The position numbers and the translations under genes are program-made. From contig NZ_JH601133.1 in the NCBI RefSeq assembly GCF_000245795.1, positions 184,093-248,092 on the forward strand: a stretch of DNA of 64,000 nt, given 5' to 3'. Positions 53,760 through 62,872 of the stretch are shown piece after piece. Position 1 is the stretch's first letter. Each line of letters begins with the position of its first letter. This DNA comes from Facklamia languida CCUG 37842 (lineage in GTDB: Bacteria; Bacillota; Bacilli; Lactobacillales; Aerococcaceae). The notes below the pieces were generated by a model. The model saw only the letters and a list, made by a program, of their open reading frames with translations. It was not told the origin of the DNA and did no database searches.

Positions 53760-55865
53760 TTACCCACCGAAAGACTTCACGACCTGATCAAGTGCCTCCT
53801 GAAGGGGCTGAGTTTGCTGGATCAACCACTGCCAGGCTCCTTGCATCCATTCGCCGACAGCCTGTTGAACCTTGTCAAACCACGCCCCTTGAACACCCTG
53901 GTTGGTCTCCTCCGTCATCTGGGAAGCAAAAGTTTCTTTAAAGGGGGTCTGAGCAGATTGATTCATTAAATAGTTGGTTTGCACTTTGAAAACTTGGCCG
54001 GATCCTTGCGGCATGATGTCATCCAAATTGCCTGATTCAACATCATCTAAACCAAACCATGTCGCTATCGCAAAGTCAGGCGTATAGCCCACCATCCACC
54101 GGTCACGGGTCTGGTTCGACCCATCACGTACTTCTGTAGATCCGGTCTTACCTGCAATGAGCCCATAATCTGGCCCATAGCCATAACCTGTTCCGTAGCC
54201 ACCATAGGTATCCAGCATCATACTGGTCATATCTGCCGCAACCTGTTGGGTCATAATGAGGTGACGACTAGGGCGTCCCTGGTTATAGACAACTTTTCCA
54301 TTCGCATCTTCAATCCGGCGGATGAAGGCGGATTCCTGCCGAACCCCCTGGTTTGCAAAAGTGGCATAGGCTGAGGCCAGCTGTAAAGGAGAAACCCCCG
54401 TTGAAAAGGCGCCCAAGGCCAGGGTAAGCTGACGGTCCTTGGAAGGAACATCAATTCCAAATTGATTGAGCTTTTTGACTGCAGTCTCAATCCCCAATTG
54501 ATCCATTAAGTAAACAGCTGATGTGTTCTTACTTTGTGCTAAGGCCAAATAGAGAGGGAGTTCTCCTGAGGCTTCGGTCGTTCGATTGATATTCTCAGGT
54601 CGATAATGATCGGGTCCATACTCTTGGACCACATCTGGCACCATGGTATGGATCCGATAACCCGCTTCTAAAGCGGGCAGGTAGACCGCCAAAGGCTTGA
54701 TTGCAGAACCTGGAGAACGAAACATATCCACCGCTCGATTAAAGCCACGATAGGTATAGTCTCCTCTAGCGCCATAGACAGCCATTACCCCACCTGTATG
54801 GGGGTCAACAACAGCCGATGCACTTTGAACCAAGGGCCTTGCTCCAGTAAGATCATCATTAAAGAGATAGGCCGTATCTTGGTAGGATTGGTTCAAAGCT
54901 GATTGAAAGGCTGGGTTTAAATAAGTATAGATCTTATACCCTTTGGCCATCAAATCAGCTTCTGGAATATCGGTTAATCGATTTGCCTCATTGATGACAG
55001 CATCATAGTAGAAGGGGTATTCGTGCCCCTGTTGGGTCTGAATGTAGGAATCCATCAAATGAATCGGGGCTTGCTGGAGTGCCACTTGGTCTGCTTGAGA
55101 GAGAATCCCTTGTTGATAGAGTATGTCCGCGATCACATTTCGTCTAGCTACCGCTGCATCATAGTCATCAATGGGATTATAGAGAGACGGCCCCTTCAGC
55201 ATGCCCGTTAGCACCATACTCTGATTCCAATCAAGGTCACTGGCATTCACCCCAAAATATTTTAAAGCAGCATCTTGAACACCCCAAACTCCATTACCAA
55301 AGTATGCATTATTCAGATACATCTCCAGTATCTGATCTTTTTCATAGGCTTTTTCAAGTTCTAAGGCCAAAAATAACTCTTTCAACTTTCGCTGGAGTGT
55401 TTGGTCTTGAGAAAGAAAGGCATTTTTAGCCAACTGCTGGGTTAGGGTCGATCCTCCTCCACCAGAAGTATTGCGATTAATCACTAAGCGAATGAGCGCG
55501 CGCCCAATCCCTTTGGCATCAAAGCCATTATGTTCATAAAACCGTTTATCCTCAGTCGCTACAACAGTCGTTTTGAGGGGGTTCGATATTTGGTCTAAGG
55601 AAATGTAAGTTCCTTTCTGGGCCAATAAGGTACCAGATTCAGCATCCTGGTAATCATAGATTCGCGTCTTTTCTTGCATAGAATTTATCAAGGTCTCGAC
55701 ATCGGTTGTCTTGGCAATTAGGACTAAATAGGAGGATAAGATTAAAGCAAGCGTCAAACTTAAAAAAATCAACCACTTCCATCCTCGATAATAACGCCAT
55801 AGATTCTTCAAACCCTTAAAATAATGCGGTCGCTTGTCATTTCGATTTTGAATGTCTCGAGTCAT
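53760..55865 (-). CDS. ponA: Class A penicillin-binding protein (glycosyltransferase/transpeptidase)
   Basis: 701 residues. Bifunctional peptidoglycan synthase. Seen: cytoplasmic tail, membrane anchor at about 33-52, GT51 domain with EDKRFYEHNGFDAKGI, GGSTLTQQLAKNAF and KDQILEMYLNNAYFGNG, then transpeptidase motifs SAIK (in RSPGSAIKPLAV), SKN and KTG (AGKTGSTEV). A short C-terminal tail follows. Single gene between yheA and the glycogen operon. PBP1a/PBP2a subtype not decided. Confidence 0.94.
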   Translation of the reverse strand: MTRDIQNRNDKRPHYFKGLKNLWRYYRGWKWLIFLSLTLALILSSYLVLIAKTTDVETLINSMQEKTRIYDYQDAESGTLLAQKGTYISLDQISNPLKTTVVATEDKRFYEHNGFDAKGIGRALIRLVINRNTSGGGGSTLTQQLAKNAFLSQDQTLQRKLKELFLALELEKAYEKDQILEMYLNNAYFGNGVWGVQDAALKYFGVNASDLDWNQSMVLTGMLKGPSLYNPIDDYDAAVARRNVIADILYQQGILSQADQVALQQAPIHLMDSYIQTQQGHEYPFYYDAVINEANRLTDIPEADLMAKGYKIYTYLNPAFQSALNQSYQDTAYLFNDDLTGARPLVQSASAVVDPHTGGVMAVYGARGDYTYRGFNRAVDMFRSPGSAIKPLAVYLPALEAGYRIHTMVPDVVQEYGPDHYRPENINRTTEASGELPLYLALAQSKNTSAVYLMDQLGIETAVKKLNQFGIDVPSKDRQLTLALGAFSTGVSPLQLASAYATFANQGVRQESAFIRRIEDANGKVVYNQGRPSRHLIMTQQVAADMTSMMLDTYGGYGTGYGYGPDYGLIAGKTGSTEVRDGSNQTRDRWMVGYTPDFAIATWFGLDDVESGNLDDIMPQGSGQVFKVQTNYLMNQSAQTPFKETFASQMTEETNQGVQGAWFDKVQQAVGEWMQGAWQWLIQQTQPLQEALDQVVKSFGG

Positions 55866-56048
55866 CCTATCCCCTCCCTATATGCTTTATTTAACAGTCT
55901 CTCTAATCCGAAAACGGAGACCAAGATAGCGTCACTTAAAAAGTATCCAAATTGCGAGCTATTGCCTCAATTAAACTACAAATCTAAGACTTTCCTATAA
56001 CCTTTTTGTGAAAGATTCAGTAAATACCCACCCTGGTCTTGAATAATC

Positions 56049-56083
56049 AAGAAAGACCCTCCCCTCATCCGGGGCGAGGGTCT
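56049..56083 (-). terminator. Terminator of the glycogen operon
   Basis: Stem AGACCCTC/GAGGGTCT with an inner GCCCCGG/GGGG-type pairing, followed on the minus strand by TTCTT. It lies right after glgA, so no glgP belongs to this operon. Confidence 0.8.
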
Positions 56084-56130
56084 CCTCCCACCTCATCGAA
56101 ATTGTTCTGCCCCAAGGTCAAGCCTGGAAC

Positions 56131-57570
56131 CTACTCACTCAATAGTTCTCGGTACAAGGTTAAATACTCCTGACAAGGTCCTTGCCAAGAGAAGTCCTGA
56201 CTCATCGCCTGGTCTTGCAATTTACGCCAAACACTTGGTTGATCCTGGTAGACTGCTAAGGCTCGTTGAATGGTATCGAATAGGGTCACTGCATCATATT
56301 GATAGAAAGTAAAGCCCGTCCCTTCATGGCTATATTGGTTAAAGGGTCGAACGGTATCCTTCAGGCCTCCTGTCTCATGAACAATCGGTAAGGTGCCATA
56401 CCGCATGGCGACCATCTGTGATAAGCCGCAGGGTTCAAAGGCAGAGGGCATTAGAAAGAGGTCTGAACCTGCATATATCTGTTGAGCCAGGTCGACATCA
56501 AATTGGATACAAGCCCGCATCCGGTCTGGATAGTGAGCTTCAAAATGGCGAAAAGCATGCTCAAATCGCGCCTCACCTGTTCCCAAAATCACAACTTGTA
56601 GAGGCTGATTGAGCAGGCGATGGAGGATGGGTTCCAACAATTGACAGCCCTTCTGGTCAGTCAAGCGTGACACCATTGCCAGTATAGGGAGGTCTTCCCT
56701 ATCTGGCAAGCCCAAGCGGGCTTGAAGCGCCTGCTTATTGGCCCGCTTACCCCTCAAATCTTGAGAAGAGAAATGGGCGGCTATGGCTGGATCCGTTTGA
56801 GGGTCATTGAGCTGAGTATCGATCCCATTCACAATTCCGCGAAGCTTCCACTGATTATGTCGTAAGGTACCTGCTAGCCCTTCACCAAAAGCTTCTGTCT
56901 GAATTTCTTGAGCATAAGTAGGGGAAACGGTCGTCACCCGATCTGAAAAATTAATCCCACCCTTTAAGTAATTCATCTGGTTGCCGAAACGCACCCCATC
57001 TTCTGTGAATAGATTGTAGCCAGTGCCAAAGACCTCCGAAAGCATGGATGGGTCATAAACTCCTTGAAAGCGAATATTATGAATCGTTAGAACTTTGCGT
57101 ATATTTCTCAAGGATTCCTTCCAATGATAGCGGTCCACCAAGAGTGCAGGGACCATGGCTGTCTGCCAATCATTGACATGCAGGATATCTGGGATCCAGT
57201 CGATCACTTCCAGCATTTCAATAATCGCCGTAGAGAAAAAGGCAAAACGTTCGCCATCATCCCATTCACCATACAAGGATTGGCGATAAAAATAGGATTG
57301 ATTATCAATAAAATAATAATGAACCTGGTCGAGGTAGAGGTGTTTAATACCGCAATATGCTTGACGCCAACCTAACTTGAAATAAAAATGCGCAATTTCT
57401 TGGACTTGGTCGCGGAAGCTTGCTTGCATCTGCTGATAATAAGGCAAGACGACTCGAACATCCACACCTTCCTGCTTAGCTAATTCCTTAGGGAGAGCAT
57501 AAGTGACATCCCCTAATCCACCGGTCTTGAAGAAGGGGGCAGACTCGGCTGAAGCAAATAATATTTTCAT
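56131..57570 (-). CDS. glgA: Glycogen synthase
   Basis: Transfers glucose from ADP-glucose to growing alpha-1,4-glucan. 479 residues, GT5 family. Seen: ADP-glucose motif FFKTGGLGDVTYALP, DILHVNDWQTAMVPAL and the C-terminal LMPSAFEPCGLSQMVAMRYG with the catalytic Glu. Last gene of glgB-glgC-glgD-glgA; AAGGAGG ribosome site. Confidence 0.97.
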   Translation of the reverse strand: MKILFASAESAPFFKTGGLGDVTYALPKELAKQEGVDVRVVLPYYQQMQASFRDQVQEIAHFYFKLGWRQAYCGIKHLYLDQVHYYFIDNQSYFYRQSLYGEWDDGERFAFFSTAIIEMLEVIDWIPDILHVNDWQTAMVPALLVDRYHWKESLRNIRKVLTIHNIRFQGVYDPSMLSEVFGTGYNLFTEDGVRFGNQMNYLKGGINFSDRVTTVSPTYAQEIQTEAFGEGLAGTLRHNQWKLRGIVNGIDTQLNDPQTDPAIAAHFSSQDLRGKRANKQALQARLGLPDREDLPILAMVSRLTDQKGCQLLEPILHRLLNQPLQVVILGTGEARFEHAFRHFEAHYPDRMRACIQFDVDLAQQIYAGSDLFLMPSAFEPCGLSQMVAMRYGTLPIVHETGGLKDTVRPFNQYSHEGTGFTFYQYDAVTLFDTIQRALAVYQDQPSVWRKLQDQAMSQDFSWQGPCQEYLTLYRELLSE

Positions 57571-57579
57571 AGTGCCTCC

Positions 57580-58740
57580 TTATACGGGGCTAGAACTCGC
57601 ATCAACGCGCTGGTTCTTAGCCACCACCACTACTTGATCTGGTCGACCGACAATCACGGCTCCTGGTTCAACGACCACATTCTTGTCTAAGATCGCATAC
57701 TCCACCTGAGCTCCTTCACCAATTTGAACTCCTTGGAGAATAATCGCATTACGAACTGAAGCATTCTCTGCAATGTAGACCCTGCGATTAATTAAGGAGT
57801 CAATCACTTCGCCGCAAATCGTGGTTCCCGTAGCCACAATCGCATTACGCACATAAGACCGCTCATGATAATAGGTAGGGACACCATTTTTGGTCTTGGT
57901 TAGAACAGGTTGATGGGTATGGAAGAGTGAGGCAAACGATTGATGATTCAGCATCTCCATATTTGCTCGATAATAAGATGGAATGTCGCGAATATTTGCA
58001 GCATAGCCAGTATATTCATGAGTATGAAGACTATAATCTAATAAGTAAAATTGGACAAGATCATCGAGTTCCATAAATTGTTGACGTTCCAGCGCTTTTT
58101 GGATGATCTCTAGCATCAAATCCACACTCAAGATAAACATATTTAAAGATGCTGGAACCAGTTCATAATCAGGCTTATCGGAGTTCTCGATGAGGTCAAC
58201 CAATTGATGGTGTGCATCAAACTTTAGAATCCGCTCGTTCGGATGGTTCTTGCCAACCCGATCACCCGGGACATTCTTATAAATTAAAGAGATATCTTTA
58301 CCTGAGGCGATATGGTCTGCCTTAAAGGCATTCAGATCAACATTCGCAATAATCTTTGTTCCTGCAACCAGCACGTACTGAGCTTTCGACCGTTCCAAAA
58401 AGATCCGGTGGTTATAATAATAATCTTCAAATGGATGCTCATGATGGTGACGAGCCTTCCAATTCTGTTGCGAATAGGTAAAGATCCCGCCATTGACTAA
58501 TGAGTTTAACTTCCATGAACGACCGGATCGTACATGGTCATAGATTGAACGTCCAGATTCGCTAATAAACATGGCAACGGAATCAACATCGGCATAAGTC
58601 AAGCTTGATAAAGCAAAGTCCACGATCCGATACCGGCTAGCAAAAGGCAAGGCCGCAATCGGTCGATTATAAGTCAAAGGATATAATTCTGAAGAATCAG
58701 CGGTTAAATTTAAGATTGCACATAATTTACTGTTGACCAT
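57580..58740 (-). CDS. glgD: Glucose-1-phosphate adenylyltransferase regulatory subunit GlgD
   Basis: 386 residues. Paralog of GlgC with nucleotidyltransferase fold and left-handed beta-helix end ([17 protein letters not shown]), but the start lacks the GGKGTRL phosphate loop (reads [16 protein letters not shown]). In Firmicutes GlgD pairs with GlgC and modulates it. Overlaps glgC by 14 bases. Confidence 0.94.
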   Translation of the reverse strand: MVNSKLCAILNLTADSSELYPLTYNRPIAALPFASRYRIVDFALSSLTYADVDSVAMFISESGRSIYDHVRSGRSWKLNSLVNGGIFTYSQQNWKARHHHEHPFEDYYYNHRIFLERSKAQYVLVAGTKIIANVDLNAFKADHIASGKDISLIYKNVPGDRVGKNHPNERILKFDAHHQLVDLIENSDKPDYELVPASLNMFILSVDLMLEIIQKALERQQFMELDDLVQFYLLDYSLHTHEYTGYAANIRDIPSYYRANMEMLNHQSFASLFHTHQPVLTKTKNGVPTYYHERSYVRNAIVATGTTICGEVIDSLINRRVYIAENASVRNAIILQGVQIGEGAQVEYAILDKNVVVEPGAVIVGRPDQVVVVAKNQRVDASSSPV

Positions 58741-59875
58741 TTGCCTTCACTCCTCCCAGCTCTACACCAAATCCAACCACTGCAATTTGATCTTTGGTCC
58801 CAATCACCATCTCACCATCCGCGATCTGGGCTCCTTCCCCAATAATGGCATATTCAATGGAACAAGAGCTTCCAATCTTAGCATTAGCCATTATAATAGA
58901 GTCCTTCACTTGAGCATCCAATCCGACACTGACATTTTGTGACAGAATGGAATGATAGATCTCGCCCGCTACATAGCAACCGTCGGTCACATAAGAATCA
59001 TAAATCGCCGCATGATTGGCTATGACTTGTGGCGGGGATACCTTATCATTCGAATAAATTCGCCAGGTCGCTTCAGTCTTATAGATCGGATGGTTTAAGT
59101 CTAGCATCTCCATATTCGCTTGCCACAGACTAGCAACCGTTCCCACATCTTTCCAATAGCCATGAAAGGCATAGGCGTAACAAGCTTCTCCCTGGTCTAG
59201 ATAATGAGGGATCACATGCTTACCAAAATCTTCTAACTCACGCTTACCTTTTTGGTCTTCTAATAAGTAGTTTCTTAGGGTCTTCCAATTAAAGATATAG
59301 ATTCCCATAGAAGCTAAATTAGACTTAGGTTGGGCTGGTTTTTCTTCGAATTCTAGGATGCGCCCCTCTTCGTCTGTATTCATAATACCGAACCGTGACG
59401 CTTCTTCCATCTCCACTGGAATAACTGCCACCGTTAGACTCGCTTGGTGTTTCTTGTGCTCTTCTAGCATTGCAGCATAATCCATCTTGTAAATATGGTC
59501 GCCTGAAAGAATCAGAACATATTCAGGGTCAAGCGAATCAATAAAACTCACATTTTGATAAATGGCATTGGCTGTCCCCTTGAACCATTTCTCCCCTTCA
59601 GAAGAAGAATAGGGTTGCAGGATAGTCGCACTTCCCTTTGTATCGAGGCCCCAAGCTTCTCCATTTCCAATATGTGCGTTCAATTCAAGGGGTTGATACT
59701 GAGTCATGATCCCCACTTGATGGATACCCGAATTCACGCAATTACTTAAGGCAAAATCGATGATCCGATACCGCCCACCAAAAGGAACAGCCGGCTTAGC
59801 AATATGCTGGGTCAAGAGGCCTAAGCGCGTCCCCTTGCCTCCAGCTAGAATCATGGCAATCATTTCATTCTTCAT
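58727..59875 (-). CDS. glgC: Glucose-1-phosphate adenylyltransferase GlgC
   Basis: Makes ADP-glucose, the rate-setting step of glycogen synthesis. 382 residues. Seen: catalytic loop [40 protein letters not shown] and the glucose-phosphate motif [12 protein letters not shown]-terminal beta-helix follows. Start lies 15 nt after the glgB stop; an in-frame ATG four codons in is an alternative. Confidence 0.97.
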   Translation of the reverse strand: MKNEMIAMILAGGKGTRLGLLTQHIAKPAVPFGGRYRIIDFALSNCVNSGIHQVGIMTQYQPLELNAHIGNGEAWGLDTKGSATILQPYSSSEGEKWFKGTANAIYQNVSFIDSLDPEYVLILSGDHIYKMDYAAMLEEHKKHQASLTVAVIPVEMEEASRFGIMNTDEEGRILEFEEKPAQPKSNLASMGIYIFNWKTLRNYLLEDQKGKRELEDFGKHVIPHYLDQGEACYAYAFHGYWKDVGTVASLWQANMEMLDLNHPIYKTEATWRIYSNDKVSPPQVIANHAAIYDSYVTDGCYVAGEIYHSILSQNVSVGLDAQVKDSIIMANAKIGSSCSIEYAIIGEGAQIADGEMVIGTKDQIAVVGFGVELGGVKANGQQ

Positions 59876-59890
59876 CTCTTCGTTGAATGC

Positions 59891-61807
59891 CTATTCTTTG
59901 ATAAGCATTCTTCTCCTTTCGTTAATTTTTTTACGAATAATAAGAGCAGACAGACCGGGCACATCGAGAACAATTGATTGTGGCTGACCATTCATGGCCA
60001 CCGCTTCACTAGTAAAGCAAGTAGAAGGGGCTTGCACCTTTCCACCGTAAACTTGGTCTTGCGAATTAAGAAGAAGTTGGTAATCACCGGCGATTGGAAC
60101 TCCAATCCGCTTAGCCAAATGATCAACAGGTGTAAAGTTGAGAACCACTAAACTTCCCTCTTGAGAAGCGCTTCCCCTCCTAAAGAAAGATAAGACACCC
60201 ATCTCGAGATCATCCGCATCAATAATGATTAAACCCGCGGGGTCATGATCTAACTGATAAAATTCAGGATAATGCAAGCCGATCTGGTTAATTCGCTTAA
60301 TAAAATCATGGTAAGGCGTATTATATTCACGTCCTAATCCGGCCCAATCCAATTCTTCATAGAAACGCCATTCCAGAAATTGTCCCAGTTCATTGCCCAT
60401 AAAATGGAGGGTTTTACCTGGCTGAGCTAGCATATATGCGTGCAACAAACGCAAGTTTGCAAATTGATCAAACCGGTTCCCCGGTATCTTCCCTAAGAGC
60501 GACCGCTTACCATGGACCACTTCATCATGCGACAAGGGTAAAATATACCGCTCCTTGTATTGATACATGAAGACAAAAGTGATCAGTCTCAATGAAGAAG
60601 GACGATAGAGCGGATCCAGCTGAAAGAATCTCAAGGTATCATTCATCCACCCCATATTCCACTTATAGTCAAAGCCTAATCCTCCCTCTGCAATCGGATG
60701 GGTAATACCTGGTCGATCCGTCGATTCTTCCGCAATCATATAGATATCGGGATGCGCTTGATGGATCGCGGCATTCAGCTTCTGAAGAAAAGCCACCCCT
60801 TGTGGATTCTCCTGATAGCCAGAATCTCCATGACCGGTCATTTGACCCTCAAAATTAAGGTCAATCATATTCGTCACAGCATCGACCCGGATCCCATCAA
60901 CGTGAAATTCCTCAATCCAAGAAAAGAGATTTGATATCAAAAAAGACTGAACTTGATGCTTGCCTAAATCGAAATTCAAGGTCCCCCAACCTTGATTATT
61001 AGCCCGCTGATAATCTGCATACTCAAAAGTGGGCGTTCCATCATAATAACTCAAACCATAAGCATTGCGGTTGAAATGACCGGGTACCCAGTCTAGAATG
61101 ACCCCAATCCCATTTTGGTGGGCTTGATCAATAAATGCTTTGAAATCTTCTGGCTCGCCATAGCGACCAGCTACAGCGAAGTAACCCGTAATTTGATAAC
61201 CCCAAGATGCTTCAAGCGGATGATCCATCACTGGCATCAATTCAATATGACTATAACCCATTTCCTTAACATAAGGGATGAGCGAATCAGCCAGTTCCTT
61301 AAAAGAGTAGGTCGAGCCGTCCGGATGACGGCGCCAAGAAGTGGGATGGACCTCATAGATTTGCAGGGGGACTTGATATTTGTCCTGGTCTTTACGTCTG
61401 GCTAACCACTCTGCATCCTGCCAATGATAATCTTGACTCTCCCAGACAATTGAAGCATCTTTAGGCGGAATTTCAAATTTCTGGGCAAAAGGATCAATCT
61501 TATACTCTATGACCCCATCTCCATGATCAATACCATATTTGTAACACTGGTTTAATTTGGCTCCAGATACAAAAAGTGTCCAGACTCCTCCTGGTACTTG
61601 TTCCATAGGTAAATTTGCCCAAGAAGAAAAATCTCCCTGCACATAAACCTGGAAAGCATGGGGGGCCCAGACACTAAATTGAAAACCTGATTGACCATTC
61701 AAACAGCGCTTTTTAGCACCTAAGAAATGATCGGCACGTTGATGAAGTCCATGATTGAAATAGTAGATATCATCCAACAGATGCTCCGGCCATGCATGAC
61801 TTTCCAT
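59891..61807 (-). CDS. glgB: 1,4-alpha-glucan branching enzyme
   Basis: 638 residues, GH13. Introduces alpha-1,6 branches in glycogen. Seen: CBM48-like N-terminal domain (SVWAPHAFQVYVQGDFSSW), catalytic regions VILDWVPGHF, FHVDGIRVDAVTNM with the nucleophile Asp, MIAEEST with the acid Glu, and LPLSHDEVVHGK. I choose the ATG at 61807 for AAGGGAGGAA just upstream; a longer frame from 61861 starts inside the promoter. First gene of glgBCDA. Confidence 0.96.
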   Translation of the reverse strand: MESHAWPEHLLDDIYYFNHGLHQRADHFLGAKKRCLNGQSGFQFSVWAPHAFQVYVQGDFSSWANLPMEQVPGGVWTLFVSGAKLNQCYKYGIDHGDGVIEYKIDPFAQKFEIPPKDASIVWESQDYHWQDAEWLARRKDQDKYQVPLQIYEVHPTSWRRHPDGSTYSFKELADSLIPYVKEMGYSHIELMPVMDHPLEASWGYQITGYFAVAGRYGEPEDFKAFIDQAHQNGIGVILDWVPGHFNRNAYGLSYYDGTPTFEYADYQRANNQGWGTLNFDLGKHQVQSFLISNLFSWIEEFHVDGIRVDAVTNMIDLNFEGQMTGHGDSGYQENPQGVAFLQKLNAAIHQAHPDIYMIAEESTDRPGITHPIAEGGLGFDYKWNMGWMNDTLRFFQLDPLYRPSSLRLITFVFMYQYKERYILPLSHDEVVHGKRSLLGKIPGNRFDQFANLRLLHAYMLAQPGKTLHFMGNELGQFLEWRFYEELDWAGLGREYNTPYHDFIKRINQIGLHYPEFYQLDHDPAGLIIIDADDLEMGVLSFFRRGSASQEGSLVVLNFTPVDHLAKRIGVPIAGDYQLLLNSQDQVYGGKVQAPSTCFTSEAVAMNGQPQSIVLDVPGLSALIIRKKINERRRMLIKE

Positions 61808-61862
61808 GAAGATTCCTCCCTTCTTAGGTGCTAGGATGAAATGATTCAACAATCTTACCATG

Positions 61863-61891
61863 ATTGTAACCTATAAAGACTTTTAGCGAAA
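61863..61891 (-). promoter_or_regulatory. Promoter of glgBCDA
   Basis: Minus strand TTTCGC (61886-61891), 17-bp spacer, TACAAT (61863-61868), about 55 bp before the glgB ATG. It lies downstream of the terminator at 61928-61953, so the operon can be read without passing that terminator. Confidence 0.6.
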
Positions 61892-61927
61892 GCAAAAGCA
61901 AGGTAATTTATAAAAATTTGACCAAAT

Positions 61928-62103
61928 AAAAAAAGTCACCCCTATGGGGTGACGCGATAGGATATACCTATCGAGCAGCAGTGATCCGAATCACCGTTAA
62001 GACCTGTTCACATCAAGTCTCAAACCGTCGCCTTCCTGGCTTGAATTCGAAATTCTAGACAGTCTGCAGCTGCAACCTTTCAGTTGCTTACGACTCATCG
62101 CAT
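61928..62103 (-). ncRNA. Orphan structured RNA or attenuator upstream of the glycogen operon
   Basis: About 175-nt minus-strand RNA from a consensus promoter to an intrinsic terminator (perfect 8-bp stem GTCACCCC/GGGGTGAC, 61935-61953, then seven T). No reading frame. In order it can form GCAAC/GTTGC, GAATT-TCG-AATTC, AGACTTG/CAGGTCT, GTGAT-TCGG-ATCAC and CGATAGG-TATAT-CCTATCG hairpins. Its 5' end GCGATGAG can also pair with CTATCGC near the 3' end, which excludes the last hairpin. Motifs of T-box, TPP, SAM, lysine, glycine, FMN, cobalamin and purine riboswitches are absent. Either a free small RNA or a leader acting on glgBCDA. Confidence 0.6.
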
Positions 62104-62109
62104 GCTAGT

Positions 62110-62139
62110 ATCATACGGGATCAGGTCCTACTTTGTCAA
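62110..62139 (-). promoter_or_regulatory. Consensus promoter of the orphan RNA
   Basis: Minus strand TTGACA (62134-62139), 18-bp spacer, TATGAT (62110-62115); start expected near 62103. Confidence 0.82.
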
Positions 62140-62247
62140 TTATATAAAGCCTTTTTATCCAACTGCTAAATTATCAGCTGCCATCACTCAAGGCGGTCGA
62201 AGTGTTGTTGGTTGCTAGTACCGACTTGAGCAGGATAATTTCCGTAA

Positions 62248-62280
62248 CGTTCTCTATGTACTAGATAGAGGACGTTTTTT
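62248..62280 (+). terminator. Terminator-like hairpin at the end of the broken Cro-like gene
   Basis: Stem ACGTTCTCTAT/ATAGAGGACGT (one mismatch), 7-nt loop, six T on the plus strand (62275-62280). No plus-strand gene precedes it in the last kilobases, so what it stops is unclear; on the minus strand no T tract follows. Confidence 0.5.
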
Positions 62281-62499
62281 AGTCGAAAAAAATATTCACA
62301 TCTAAACTGTCCCCGTAAAACAGCTTCAATTTCTCCATGACTTTATAACTTGGATTCATAAAATTATTTTCAATCTTGACGTATAACGAGTAACTAATTC
62401 CTAATTCTTTAGCTATCTCTTGTTGCGTCAATTTTTCTTCACTTCTTAGCTTTTTTTAAAACATTCAATCATTTGCTTCTTTCTAGGTTGGTTGGGCAT
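62279..62499 (-). pseudogene. Cro/CI-type helix-turn-helix gene with a -1 frameshift at an A7 run
   Basis: Reading from the ATG at 62499 gives PNQPRKKQMIECFKK and stops. Moving back one base within the seven A (complement of 62451-62457) continues as LRSEEKLTQQEIAKELGIS, then VKIENNFMNPSYKVMEKLK and ends with VNIFFD at 62279. The joined protein of 73 residues is a typical XRE repressor domain. So it is a broken gene, a homopolymer sequencing error, or a site of ribosomal slippage. No clear ribosome site; the ATG at 62472 (reading MIECFKK) may be the real start. An operator copy lies just upstream (62516-62535). Confidence 0.7.
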
Positions 62500-62515
62500 T
62501 CCGTTTAATTTCAAT

Positions 62516-62535
62516 TGTACGAATTAAACCGTATT
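62516..62535 (-). promoter_or_regulatory. Operator copy O4
   Basis: Minus strand AATACGGTTTAATTCGTACA, matching the consensus AATACGATTTTATTCGTTAT of the other sites at most positions; placed between the two Cro-like genes, 17 bp before the ATG of the broken one. Confidence 0.6.
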
Positions 62536-62537
62536 AT

Positions 62538-62726
62538 TTACCTAACAAAAATATCATCACTTTCGATCTGATAAATAACTGATAACTTATTTAACAGATC
62601 CATTGGAATTTTAGAACTGTCTTTTTCATATTTTAAAAGCGTTTGTTGGTGGATTCCCGCCATGTTTGATGCTTCTTTTGATGTTAGCCCTGCGTTTATT
62701 CTTGAAGCTTTTAAAGAAATTAACAT
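62538..62726 (-). CDS. Cro-like XRE family regulator
   Basis: 62 residues, nearly all helix-turn-helix: LKASRINAGLTSKEASNMAGIHQQTLLKYEKD and a C-terminal LLNKLSVIYQIESDDIFV. Divergent from the LexA/CI-type repressor, as Cro is from CI. Ribosome site AGGAGGAG before ATG. Promoter TTGACA (62772-62777) with TATTTT 16 bp on; operator O1 fills the spacer. Confidence 0.85.
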   Translation of the reverse strand: MLISLKASRINAGLTSKEASNMAGIHQQTLLKYEKDSSKIPMDLLNKLSVIYQIESDDIFVR

Positions 62727-62752
62727 ACGTCTCCTCCTTTCTTTATCTTAAA

Positions 62753-62772
62753 ATATCGAATAGAATCGTATT
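62753..62772 (-). promoter_or_regulatory. Operator copy O1 in the Cro-like gene promoter
   Basis: Minus strand AATACGATTCTATTCGATAT lies between the -35 TTGACA and the -10 of the minus-strand promoter. Confidence 0.75.
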
Positions 62773-62795
62773 GTCAACTAAAAAAACACTTTTTA

Positions 62796-62815
62796 TTTTC
62801 GATTTTTTTCGTATT
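62796..62815 (-). promoter_or_regulatory. Operator copy O2, central
   Basis: Minus strand AATACGAAAAAAATCGAAAA, same AATACGA-N-TCG frame as the other copies, midway between the divergent promoters. Confidence 0.6.
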
Positions 62816-62826
62816 TGTTATTTAAT

Positions 62827-62846
62827 AATACGATTTTATTCGTTAT
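62827..62846 (+). promoter_or_regulatory. Operator copy O3 in the repressor promoter
   Basis: AATACGATTTTATTCGTTAT overlaps the spacer and the -10 TATAAT (62844-62849) of the repressor promoter, so the repressor can control its own gene. Confidence 0.75.
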
Positions 62847-62872
62847 AATATAGAAGGAAAGAGGTGGTTAAA

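Noticed and set aside
61928-62103. tRNA or attachment site at the border of the mobile element
   Set aside because: No cloverleaf or T-loop GTTCRA is present, and no direct repeat could be tested because the other end of the element is outside the window.
62451-62457. Firm call of programmed -1 frameshifting in the Cro-like gene
   Set aside because: The seven A allow slippage, but there is no evident stimulating stem-loop or internal Shine-Dalgarno, so a broken gene or read error is at least as likely.
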